From contig NZ_JAKREW010000012.1 of the NCBI RefSeq assembly GCF_022347545.1, positions 1 to 64,000 on the forward strand: DNA of 64,000 bases. Direction: 5' to 3'. Position 1 is the first letter of the stretch; each line of letters begins with the position of its first letter. The position numbers and the translations under genes are program-made. Of the stretch, positions 51,811 through 59,956 are shown one piece after another. The notes below the pieces were generated by a model. The model had not been told where the DNA came from. It did not search any database and saw only the letters and a program-made list of their open reading frames with translations. Source of the stretch: Terribium retamae (GTDB lineage: Bacteria; Pseudomonadota; Alphaproteobacteria; Rhizobiales; Rhizobiaceae).

Positions 51811-52602
51811 CTACCAGCGCACCGAAGGATCGGGTGTCGGAATGGCGTCGAGCAGTTCGCGCGTATAGGCGTGCTGTGGCCGTTCGAACAGGTCTTCGGT
51901 CGCGGCGTCCTCGACGATCTCGCCCGCGCGCAACACGATGACACGGCTGCACAGTCGGCGGATCACCGACAGGTCGTGGCTGATGAAAGCGAGCGTCAGC
52001 CCGAGTTCCGCGACCAGCGTCTCGAGCAACATCAGCACCTGCGCCTGCGAGGATACGTCCAGGCCGGAGACGATCTCGTCGGCGAGGATGAATTCCGGCC
52101 GCATGGCGATGGCGCGAGCGATGCCGACGCGCTGACGCTGGCCGCCGGAGAGTTCGTGCGGATAACGCCGGGCGAAATCGGCGGGCAACCCGACATGCTC
52201 CAGTGCCTGCCCGATCCGGGGATCGTTGGTCCTGGCATTCAGCGGTGCCGCCACCGTGCGCCCGACGGTCAGCCGCGGGTTGAGCGATGACAGCGGATCC
52301 TGGAAGATCATCTGGATGCGTGGCCTAAGCGGCTGCATGGCGGCATCGGAAAGATGCGCGATGTCTTGTCCGTCGAACAGCATGCGGCCGCCGCTCGGTT
52401 CGGCCAGCCGCACCAGCGTGCGTCCGAGCGTCGTCTTGCCGGAACCCGAACCCCCGACGATGCCGAGTACTGCGCCACGCGGGATGGTGAAGCTGATGCC
52501 TTTCAGGATCTCCAGCCGCGGTGCTGAGCCAAACAGTGGCTTTCGCGTCATGTCGGCGACGTCGACGCGCAGGTCCGCAACCTCGAAAATATTGTCAGCC
52601 AC
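51811..52602 (-). CDS. Peptide-type ABC transporter ATPase (DppF/OppF-like)
   Basis: A 263-residue ATPase with Walker A GIVGGSGSGKTTLG, signature LSGGQRQRVGIA and Walker B FILADEIVSGLD; Ile replaces the usual Pro after DE. The GTG at 52602 is chosen because GGAGG lies five bases before it; it overlaps the previous ATPase by 8 bp. It is the last gene of the operon. Confidence 0.9.
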   Translation of the reverse strand: MADNIFEVADLRVDVADMTRKPLFGSAPRLEILKGISFTIPRGAVLGIVGGSGSGKTTLGRTLVRLAEPSGGRMLFDGQDIAHLSDAAMQPLRPRIQMIFQDPLSSLNPRLTVGRTVAAPLNARTNDPRIGQALEHVGLPADFARRYPHELSGGQRQRVGIARAIAMRPEFILADEIVSGLDVSSQAQVLMLLETLVAELGLTLAFISHDLSVIRRLCSRVIVLRAGEIVEDAATEDLFERPQHAYTRELLDAIPTPDPSVRW

Positions 52603-53485
52603 GGACGCCTCCGTTCGGACGCCAGGTGGTATCATCGACGGCGACTTCGGCGGCGACGGCGTCGGTCACCTCGCGCGGCACCGGCTTGAGCGACGAGGAT
52701 GGATCGGTATGGCGTGGCGTCGCTGCAAGCAGCGCCGAACTGTAGGCGTGTTGCGGGGCCGCGAAGAAGCGTTCCACGGTGGTGTCCTCCACGACCTTGC
52801 CTGCATAAAGCACCGAAAGCGTGTCGCAGACCTTGGACACGACGCCGAGGTCATGTGTGACGAACAGCAGCGCGGTGCCGTGGCGTGCCTGCAACTCGGA
52901 AATCAGTTTCAGGATCTGCTTCTGCACGGTGACGTCGAGCGCCGTCGTCGGTTCGTCGGCAACGATCAGTTTCGGTTCCGCGGCGAAGGCCGAAGCGATC
53001 AGGATGCGCTGGCGCATGCCGCCGGACAGCTCATGCGGATAAAGCCGCATGATGCGCTCCGGCTCAGGGATACTCACCTCCGCCAGCACTTCTAATGCGC
53101 GCGCGGCCGCGCGCGCCTTTGTCCAGCCGAGGATATCGACAAGGCGGTCGGTGATCTGCGGCCCGATGCGTCGCGACGGATTGAGCGCGGTCAGCGGGTC
53201 CTGTGGGATCAGTGCCGCCTTCGCGCCGATCAGCCGCCGGCGCTCGCCGGGCGACACTTTCTGCAGGTCCTGGCCATCGAGCAGGATCTCGCCTTCGATG
53301 ATCTCGACGGCCTTAGGCAGCACGCCGAGCACGGCCTTGCCGATCATGCTCTTGCCGGCGCCGCTTTCGCCGACCAGACCGCGCACCGAGCCAGCCGGCA
53401 GGCTGATGTCGACCGAACGCAGCAGGCGCTGGCCGGTGCCGGCAAGCCGTGCAGAAAGCCCGCGTATCTCGAGGAAGCTGCTCAT
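52595..53485 (-). CDS. Peptide-type ABC transporter ATPase (DppD/OppD-like)
   Basis: A 296-residue ATPase with Walker A GLVGESGAGKSMIG, signature LSGGMRQRILIA, Walker B LIVADEPTTALD and the C-terminal peptide-transporter segment HAYSSALLAATPR. The ATG at 53485 overlaps the permease gene by ATGA. Confidence 0.92.
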   Translation of the reverse strand: MSSFLEIRGLSARLAGTGQRLLRSVDISLPAGSVRGLVGESGAGKSMIGKAVLGVLPKAVEIIEGEILLDGQDLQKVSPGERRRLIGAKAALIPQDPLTALNPSRRIGPQITDRLVDILGWTKARAAARALEVLAEVSIPEPERIMRLYPHELSGGMRQRILIASAFAAEPKLIVADEPTTALDVTVQKQILKLISELQARHGTALLFVTHDLGVVSKVCDTLSVLYAGKVVEDTTVERFFAAPQHAYSSALLAATPRHTDPSSSLKPVPREVTDAVAAEVAVDDTTWRPNGGVRG

Positions 53486-54333
53486 CGCAGCACCGGATCG
53501 AAACGTTCGCGCAGGCCATCGCCGAATTGCGCGAAGGCCAGCACGGTGAAGAAGAGCGCGATCAGCGGGAACACCAGAACCCACCAGGCCTGATGAATGC
53601 TGGTGCGGCCTTCCGCGATCATGCCGCCCCAGGTCGGCTGATCGGTCGAGATCGACAGGTTCACGAAGGACAGGATCGCCTCGACGATCACGGCGATGCC
53701 CATTTCCAGCGTCAGCAGCGCGATGATGGTGGGCAATACATTGGGCAGGATCTCGGCGACCAGCGTGCGCAGGCGGGTGAAGCCCGCCACCTTGGCGCTG
53801 TGCACATAGTCCATCTTCGACTGGTTAAGTGTTTCGGCACGCACGACACGGCAGAAGCGCGTCCAGTCGATGATGACGATGGCCAGGATGACCGAGGTCA
53901 GGCCGGTGCCGAGCACCGCGATCAGCAGGATCGCGAACAGCACCGGCGGGAAGGCCATCCAGATATCGACCAGCCGGCTGATCAGCCGGTCGGCCCAGCC
54001 GCGATAGAAGCCAGCGACGAGGCCGAGCGTCGAGCCGAGCAGGCAGGTGGCGGTGCCGGCAATCAGGGCGACGATCAGCGCGATGCGCGCGCCATGGATG
54101 ATGCGCGACAGCACATCGCGGCCAAGGCTGTCGGTCCCCAGCCAGTAGCCCGGCTCTGCGCCGGCCATCCAAGCCGGCGGCAGGCGGCCGAGCATCAGGT
54201 CCTGTGCCAGCGGGTCATGCGGGCTGATCCATGGCGCCAGCAGCGCGGCCAGCACGAACAGGGCCAGCCAGAGGGCCGACAGCCAGAGCCTTGCACCGGC
54301 GCGCCGGCGTATCGAACCGCGTCCGTCAAGCAT
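53482..54333 (-). CDS. Peptide-type ABC transporter permease (DppC-like)
   Basis: A 283-residue permease with the family N-terminal pattern (LAPWISPHDPLAQDL, WLGTDSLGRDVLSRII) and an EAA-like loop around YVHSAKVAGFTRLRTLVAEILP. The ATG at 54333 overlaps the DppB-like gene by 8 bp. Confidence 0.92.
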   Translation of the reverse strand: MLDGRGSIRRRAGARLWLSALWLALFVLAALLAPWISPHDPLAQDLMLGRLPPAWMAGAEPGYWLGTDSLGRDVLSRIIHGARIALIVALIAGTATCLLGSTLGLVAGFYRGWADRLISRLVDIWMAFPPVLFAILLIAVLGTGLTSVILAIVIIDWTRFCRVVRAETLNQSKMDYVHSAKVAGFTRLRTLVAEILPNVLPTIIALLTLEMGIAVIVEAILSFVNLSISTDQPTWGGMIAEGRTSIHQAWWVLVFPLIALFFTVLAFAQFGDGLRERFDPVLR

Positions 54334-55336
54334 GGCGCAGTTTCGGGTTGAGGAAGGCATAGGTCATGTCGACGGCCAGATTGACGAAGGTGAACAGGAT
54401 GGCGAACAGGATGACGATGCCCTGGATCAGCGGCAGGTCGCGGTTGATGACGGCGTCGATCGCCATGTTGCCGAGCCCCTCATAGGAGAGCAGCCGCTCG
54501 ATGATGACGGTGCCGCCGATCAGGAAGGTGAACTGCACGCCGACCAGGGTCAGCGTCGGCAGGATCGAGTTGGGCAAGGCCTCCGACAGGATCACCTTGG
54601 TTTCCGAATAGCCCTTGGTGCGGGCAAGCACGGAATAGTCGAGGTTCACCGTCTCCTTGAGCGACTGCTTGAGCAGTTGCGAGATGATCGCCGCCAGCGG
54701 CAGGGCAAGGGCCAGTGCCGGCATGAACATGTGGGAAAGCAGGTCTGCCAGGATGTCGAAGCGCAGACGCAGGACGCTTTCGAACAGATAGAACTGGCTG
54801 GTGAAAGGCAGCTCCAGCCGCGGCGAGACGCGGCCTGAGATCTGGAAGACGGGCCAGAGCACGCCGAAAAGCAGGATCAGCGCCAGACCCCATAGGAAAT
54901 CCGGGACCGACAGGCCGACGCCGTTGGCGACATCGATGCCGGCTTCCGTCTTGCGGCCTCGGAAGCGGGTGCCGAGGATGGCCAGCGTCACGCCGATCGC
55001 CACAGCCATGACCAGCGCGATGATCGACAGTTCCAGCGTTGCCGGCAGCCGATCGAGCACCAGCGACAGCACCGGCTGGCGCGTCGAGATCGAGGTGCCG
55101 AAATCGCCGTGCAGTACATTGCCGAACCAGATGACGAACTGCTCGAAGATGGATTTGTCGAGCCCGTAGAGCGTCTTCAGCCGTTCGATATCGGCCTCGG
55201 TCGCGCCGGGCGGCAGCATCATGGCAATGGGATTGCCGGGCACCACGCGGATGACGACAAAAACGATCACCGCCACGCCGAACAGGGTGATCAGCGTGGT
55301 GATGAGCCGGGAGACGGTCTGACGAAGAAGCATCAT
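54326..55336 (-). CDS. Peptide-type ABC transporter permease (DppB-like)
   Basis: A 336-residue permease with the typical N-terminus (RQTVSRLITTLITLFGVAVI, VIRVVPGNP) and the loop YSVLARTKGYSETKVILSEALP. The ATG at 55336 is preceded by GGAGG at a ten-base spacing. A strong hairpin at 55348-55375 includes part of that site. Confidence 0.9.
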   Translation of the reverse strand: MMLLRQTVSRLITTLITLFGVAVIVFVVIRVVPGNPIAMMLPPGATEADIERLKTLYGLDKSIFEQFVIWFGNVLHGDFGTSISTRQPVLSLVLDRLPATLELSIIALVMAVAIGVTLAILGTRFRGRKTEAGIDVANGVGLSVPDFLWGLALILLFGVLWPVFQISGRVSPRLELPFTSQFYLFESVLRLRFDILADLLSHMFMPALALALPLAAIISQLLKQSLKETVNLDYSVLARTKGYSETKVILSEALPNSILPTLTLVGVQFTFLIGGTVIIERLLSYEGLGNMAIDAVINRDLPLIQGIVILFAILFTFVNLAVDMTYAFLNPKLRHA

Positions 55337-55347
55337 GAGGAAAAAGC

Positions 55348-55375
55348 CTCCGGCCCGGCGCAAACCGGGCCGGAG
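55348..55375 (-). promoter_or_regulatory. Hairpin between binding-protein and permease genes
   Basis: CTCCGGCCCGG (55348-55358) and CCGGGCCGGAG (55365-55375) form a perfect 11-bp stem. On the minus strand it comes after the binding-protein gene. Its 3' arm ends in CGGAG, part of the ribosome-binding site of the DppB-like gene, and a T run follows. It could lower permease expression by partial termination, occlusion of the site, or both. Confidence 0.75.
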
Positions 55376-55383
55376 ATTTCAGC

Positions 55384-56919
55384 CTATGCGCGCTTGATCA
55401 GGTGCGGCAGCAGCGCACCCGACTTGTGCGGTGTCACCTTCAGGCCTTCGCGGTGCACGATCGGCTGCGCATATTGCAGTAGCGGGATCACCAGCCCTTC
55501 ATCGGCGATGTAGCGGTCGACATCCTTCCAGCCCTGGATGCGCTTGGCCTCGTCCTTCTCGCCCCACAGCGGGATGATGCGGTCGACGAGATCCTTGCCG
55601 TCCCAGACCGAGTGCGGGCTCGGGCCGAACATGGCGAAGCCGGTCGAGGTGGTCGGGTCGCCGACGGCGTTGCCCCAATTGTAAAAGGCGGCCGGCGCCA
55701 GCTTGTCGGCGGCGCGCAGTTCGTAGTGCTGCGCGATCTCGTAGACCTCGATCTCGGCTTCGATGCCGACCTTGCGCCACATGCCGACGATCGCCTGGAT
55801 CATCTCGTAGTCCTTCGGCTTGAAGCCGCGCGTGGTCTGGATCTTGAACTTCACCGGCTTTTCCGGCGAGTAGCCGGAAGCGGCGAGCAGCTTCTTGGCT
55901 TCCTCGACATTTGGCTCGACCTTGATCGAGGCATCGTAGGCCGCGTATTCCGGCGTCTCCAGCGTCGACAGCGGCACGCCGTAGCCGCGCAACAGGCGAT
56001 CGATCAGCAACTGCTTATCGATGGCCTTGATGGCGCCGAGGCGCACATTCTTGTCCAGCATCGGGTCGACGTCGTTGATGAAGATCATCGCGATATCGGA
56101 GACGGTTTCGCAGCTGCCCTTGAGCTTGCCGCCGATCAGCCGGTCATATTCCTCATACGGGATTTCCAGCGTCACGTCGGAATTGCCGGATTCGACCTCG
56201 GCGACACGGCTGGCGGCGTCAGTGACGAACTTGATGGTGACGGTTTCGAAATCCGGCTTGCCGCCCCAATAGTCGGGATTGGCCTTCAGGCGCACGAAGG
56301 CGTTGCGCTCGTAGCGATCGACCATATAGGGGCCGGTGCCGATCGGCTTGGCCTCGAAGCCTTCCGCACCAACCTTTTCGTAATAGGCCTTCGGCAGCAC
56401 ATAGCCGGTCAGGAACGACATCCACTTGAAGATGGTCGGCTCGAACTCGATGACGTCTGCCTCGACGCGGTTGCCGTCAACCTTGAAGTTGCCGACCTTC
56501 GACCAGACGAACTGGATCGGATTGCCGGTTTCGGCCTTGCCGGCGCGCGCCAGCGACCAGGCGACGTCTTCGGCGGTGAAGGGGCTGCCGTCATGCCATT
56601 TGACGCCTTCGCGAACCACCAGGAAGATCTTGGAGCGATCGTCGTTCCAGCCCCACTCGGTGATCAGCCCCGGCGCGAAGGAAAGATCCGGATTCTGGTG
56701 GATGAACATGTCGAAAACGGACTGGTAGAAGCCCTGGATGGTCGGGTTGACCGCCGAAGGGCCGACCGTCGGATCCCAGGAAGGCAGGTTGACGTTGTAG
56801 GCGATGGTGAGTTCGTCCTTGCCTTGGGCAAAGACCTTGCCCGGTAGCGTCAAACTGGCAGCCGCTACGCCGGCGCCCGCCAGTTTCAGCAGGGTACGTC
56901 TGTTTGGATGTGCGCTCAT
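55384..56919 (-). CDS. Peptide-type ABC transporter substrate-binding protein
   Basis: A 511-residue family 5 binding protein. The N-terminus has NRRTLLKLAG, a twin-arginine-like motif, with a hydrophobic core and cleavage near VFAQG. Typical segments are REGVKWHDGSPFTAEDVAWS, GTGPYMVDRYERN and LIDRLLRGYG. The ATG at 56919 is preferred, with GGGGAA upstream. It is the first transport gene of the operon that follows the oxidoreductase and Rid genes. The ligand need not be a peptide. Confidence 0.9.
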   Translation of the reverse strand: MSAHPNRRTLLKLAGAGVAAASLTLPGKVFAQGKDELTIAYNVNLPSWDPTVGPSAVNPTIQGFYQSVFDMFIHQNPDLSFAPGLITEWGWNDDRSKIFLVVREGVKWHDGSPFTAEDVAWSLARAGKAETGNPIQFVWSKVGNFKVDGNRVEADVIEFEPTIFKWMSFLTGYVLPKAYYEKVGAEGFEAKPIGTGPYMVDRYERNAFVRLKANPDYWGGKPDFETVTIKFVTDAASRVAEVESGNSDVTLEIPYEEYDRLIGGKLKGSCETVSDIAMIFINDVDPMLDKNVRLGAIKAIDKQLLIDRLLRGYGVPLSTLETPEYAAYDASIKVEPNVEEAKKLLAASGYSPEKPVKFKIQTTRGFKPKDYEMIQAIVGMWRKVGIEAEIEVYEIAQHYELRAADKLAPAAFYNWGNAVGDPTTSTGFAMFGPSPHSVWDGKDLVDRIIPLWGEKDEAKRIQGWKDVDRYIADEGLVIPLLQYAQPIVHREGLKVTPHKSGALLPHLIKRA

Positions 56920-56982
56920 GGTTGTGTTCCCCATTATTGTGATGCCCATTATTGTGTCTTGCGAGGCGATCCCGCGGCTTGC

Positions 56983-57384
56983 TCAGAGCGCTGCGGTTGC
57001 CTCGATCTCGATGAGAAATTCCGGCATGGCCAGCGTCTGGACGCCGATCAGCGTGTTGGCGGCCGGCGTGACGTCGCCGAAGAAGGCTCTTATTTCGGCC
57101 TCGATCGGGCCAAGCTTGTCGGGTGTGTGGTTGACGACATAGGTGCGCAGCCGCACCACGTCGCCGGGCGTGGCGCCGACTTCCGCCAGCACGGTCTTGA
57201 GATTGGCCAACGCCTGGCGTGCCTGCGCGGCAAGGTCGCCCGCTCCGACCAGCTCGCCGGCGCTGTTCCAGGCAACCTGGCCCGCCATATGCAGGGTGCG
57301 TCCGCTGTTCTGCTCGACGGCATGGGAAAATCCGAACGGCAGCGACTTGTACATGCTGTCCGGGTTGATCGCCTTGCGCTTCAT
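56983..57384 (-). CDS. Rid-family protein lacking the usual catalytic Arg
   Basis: A 133-residue protein of the YjgF/YER057c/Rid fold, with HMAGQVAWNSAGELVG, QARQALANLKTVLAEVGA and FLIEIEATAAL. By alignment from memory with E. coli RidA, the position of Arg105 (ARSC) is occupied by Asn (AANTL), so it is probably not a classic 2-iminobutanoate deaminase. GGGAG precedes the ATG at 57384. It lies between an FAD oxidoreductase and a transporter gene. Confidence 0.85.
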   Translation of the reverse strand: MKRKAINPDSMYKSLPFGFSHAVEQNSGRTLHMAGQVAWNSAGELVGAGDLAAQARQALANLKTVLAEVGATPGDVVRLRTYVVNHTPDKLGPIEAEIRAFFGDVTPAANTLIGVQTLAMPEFLIEIEATAAL

Positions 57385-57441
57385 ATCGGTTTCTCCCACC
57401 TCTGGAGCCCGCTTTCCGCGAGCTTTGTTTGAAGATTTGTT

Positions 57442-59010
57442 TCAGCCGCCTGCCAGTTGCTGTGCGAGCAGGAAGCCTGAGCCCGCACCGACGCCCGCGC
57501 CGGGCCATGTTGCGGCGCCGGCAAGATGGAAATTGCGCACCGGCGTGCTCCAGTCGGCTGAGCCGGTTGCCGGCCGGAACAGGAAATTCTGTGACAGGTG
57601 ATGGCTGCCGCAGATCTGGTCGCCGCCGATCAGATTGGCGTTGCCGCTTTCGAGGTCGAGTGGGCTCACTACCGTACGTTCGATGATTTTGCCCGAGAGG
57701 CCCGGCGCATAGCGTTCGATGATCGCGATCGCCCGGTCGGCATAAGCCTCCCGTACCGTTGCCCAGTCGCGATCCTGGATGACACCGGCAGCGTCGCCCC
57801 TGATTTCTGCGGGCACGACGCGCGTCTGCAGCCACAATATGTGCTTGCCGTCCGGTGCACGGGTCGGATCGATTGCTGTCGGCTGGCCGACCACGATCAC
57901 TGGCTCGGCTGGCAGCAGGCCCGCCTGGGCTTCCTGATAGGCGCGTGCCATGACGTCCAGCGACGGCGCGACATGCACATAGGCGAAGTGCTGCAGGGCA
58001 GGGTCGGCCCAGTCGGGCAGTGTATCCACCGCCAGGTGGATCATCATGGTGCCGGGCGCATGGCGGAAATCGCGCATCTTGCGGTCGAAGCCGCTGTTGC
58101 CGGAGCCCTCCGGTAGCAGTCCGTTCAAGGCTTTCGGCGAAACCGTTGCAATGACGGCACGACTGGCCTCGATGCGGCGTCCATCGGCCAGCATCACACC
58201 CGTTGCCCTGCCGCCGGTGATAACGACCCGCTCGACCTGAGCATTGCACTCGATGGTGCCGCCATGGCCTTCGACCATCGCTGTCAGCGCCCGGATCATG
58301 GTGTCTGCGCCGCCCTTGCCCAGCACCATGCCGAAGCTCTGATTGGCCATGCCTTCGAGATAGGGGAAGACCGCCCCGCCGGCGATATCGGGCGCGAAAT
58401 CCAGATGCATGCCCCAGGCGCCGAGCAGCGCTTTCACCTCGCTGCTTTCGAAGGTCTCGTCCAGCCAGGCGCGCGGTGACGACAGCAGGAAACGGCCGAG
58501 GTCGAGGGTGCCGGAGATGCCCTCCTTGCGCAGCAGCGAAAACAAGATACGTGCAAGTGCACGTTTTTTCATCGAGCTTCCGAGGATCGAGAAGATCCGC
58601 TCCGCCCGCGCCGGGAAGGCCTCGACCAGCGTCTCCCAGGTCTTGCCATCGCGTGCCGAGAATGCGTGGATGCGTGCCGTCGTCATGGCCAGGTCGGTGG
58701 ATACGCCCAGCCAGCGCCCGCCCGGGAACACCGAAGCGAAGCAGTCCTGCACCGGTGCAAATTCCAGTCCGTGTTGTGCCAGTTCTGTGCCGTAAACCCG
58801 GTTGAATGCTGAGCCTGCGAACAGGCTGAGGTTCATGGCGGCGAGGTCGTGGCGATAGCCAGGCAGGGTCAGCTCAAGCGTCTTCACGGCGCCGCCCGGG
58901 CGGTCTGCCGCCTCGAACAGACCGACCTTCCAACCGCGTTTGGCGAGATGCGCCGCACAGGCAAGTGCGTTGTGTCCCGCGCCAATGAAAATGGCGTCGT
59001 ATTTGGTCAT
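57442..59010 (-). CDS. FAD-dependent oxidoreductase, phytoene-desaturase-like, copy 1
   Basis: A 522-residue flavoprotein. The N-terminal dinucleotide fold is FIGAGHNALACAAHLAKRG, followed by EAADRPGGAVKT, and the C-terminal FAD signature is NFHLAGAATWPGAGVGAGSG. It belongs to the phytoene-desaturase / amine-oxidase-like superfamily and is not evidence for carotenoids, as no other carotenoid gene is here. A close paralog lies at 59957-61522. It starts the minus-strand arm of the catabolic region. Confidence 0.87.
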   Translation of the reverse strand: MTKYDAIFIGAGHNALACAAHLAKRGWKVGLFEAADRPGGAVKTLELTLPGYRHDLAAMNLSLFAGSAFNRVYGTELAQHGLEFAPVQDCFASVFPGGRWLGVSTDLAMTTARIHAFSARDGKTWETLVEAFPARAERIFSILGSSMKKRALARILFSLLRKEGISGTLDLGRFLLSSPRAWLDETFESSEVKALLGAWGMHLDFAPDIAGGAVFPYLEGMANQSFGMVLGKGGADTMIRALTAMVEGHGGTIECNAQVERVVITGGRATGVMLADGRRIEASRAVIATVSPKALNGLLPEGSGNSGFDRKMRDFRHAPGTMMIHLAVDTLPDWADPALQHFAYVHVAPSLDVMARAYQEAQAGLLPAEPVIVVGQPTAIDPTRAPDGKHILWLQTRVVPAEIRGDAAGVIQDRDWATVREAYADRAIAIIERYAPGLSGKIIERTVVSPLDLESGNANLIGGDQICGSHHLSQNFLFRPATGSADWSTPVRNFHLAGAATWPGAGVGAGSGFLLAQQLAGG

Positions 59011-59148
59011 GGAATTAGTTCACCCTTAAAATGATATTTGCATACGCATCTAAACTCGTCTAGCCTGATCTTCGGGAAAAACCGGTGCTGCCGCGATTGC
59101 TGGCGCCCGGTCAAAAGAATGAAGAACATGCAATCAGGAGGATTGAAT
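59011..59148. promoter_or_regulatory. Divergent promoter region of the catabolic region
   Basis: The 138-bp gap serves both arms and is AT-rich near 59020-59060. TGC-ATAC-GCA (59039-59048) is a short inverted repeat and a weak candidate for the MarR regulator encoded at 61519-62004. Confidence 0.45.
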
Positions 59149-59940
59149 ATGACCGCTGCAAATGCGCTTGCCGGCTTGGCCGAGCTTCTGGTCAGTGGAA
59201 AGGTTGACGTCGTCGACCTGTCCGCCCCATTGGGACCGGACACTCCGCTGCTTAAACTTCCGCCGGAATTCGCGGTTGATACGCCCAAGATCGAAATCCA
59301 CACCATTTCGGAATACGACAAGAACGGTCCGTTCTGGGCGTGGAACTGGCTGAAGATCGGCGAGCATTCCGGCACGCATTTCGATGCGCCGCACCACTGG
59401 ATCACCGGTAAGGAATATTCCGACGGCTACACGGACACGATCCCGGTCAGCAACTATGTCGCACCGGTCAACGTCATCGACTGCTCGGCCGAGTCGGCAG
59501 CCGACAACGACTATCTGCTCACCGCCGAAGGCGTGAAGGCCTGGGAAGCCAAGCATGGCGCCATCGGCAAGGGCGAATGGGTGGTGATGCGCACCGACTG
59601 GGACAAGCGTAACGGTTCCGAGACTTCCTTCCTCAACGCCGATGCCAACGGCCCGCATTCGCCGGGACCTTCGGTCGATTGCATCGAATACATCATCGAG
59701 CGCGGCGCGATCGGCTGGGGCACCCAGTGCATCGGCACCGATGCGGGTGCGGCCGGTGGCATGACCCCGCCATTCCCGGCGCACAACCTGATGCACAAGG
59801 CCAACCGTTACGGCCTGGCCAGCCTGTGCAATCTCGACAAGCTGCCGACCAAGGGTGCCATCCTGATCGCTGCGCCGCTGAAGATCGTCAAGGGCACCGG
59901 CAGCCCGGTGCGAGCCTTGGCGTTGGTCCCGAAGGCCTGA
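59149..59940 (+). CDS. Cyclase-family metal hydrolase, isatin hydrolase/kynurenine formamidase-like
   Basis: A 263-residue protein with the family motif HxGTHxDxPxH as HSGTHFDAPHH (H73, H77, D79, H83), which binds Mn or Zn. Related enzymes hydrolyse N-formylkynurenine or isatin. The ATG at 59149 is chosen because AGGAGG precedes it; a longer frame is unlikely. The neighbours, two oxidoreductases and an indolepyruvate oxidoreductase subunit, make an indole-type or aryl substrate plausible. Confidence 0.85.
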   Translation: MTAANALAGLAELLVSGKVDVVDLSAPLGPDTPLLKLPPEFAVDTPKIEIHTISEYDKNGPFWAWNWLKIGEHSGTHFDAPHHWITGKEYSDGYTDTIPVSNYVAPVNVIDCSAESAADNDYLLTAEGVKAWEAKHGAIGKGEWVVMRTDWDKRNGSETSFLNADANGPHSPGPSVDCIEYIIERGAIGWGTQCIGTDAGAAGGMTPPFPAHNLMHKANRYGLASLCNLDKLPTKGAILIAAPLKIVKGTGSPVRALALVPKA

Positions 59941-59956
59941 CCGGAAGCTGATCATC

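Noticed and set aside
56591..58249. A 552-codon open frame on the minus strand
   Set aside because: It is in another frame of the oxidoreductase, Rid and binding-protein genes, all with clear family motifs.
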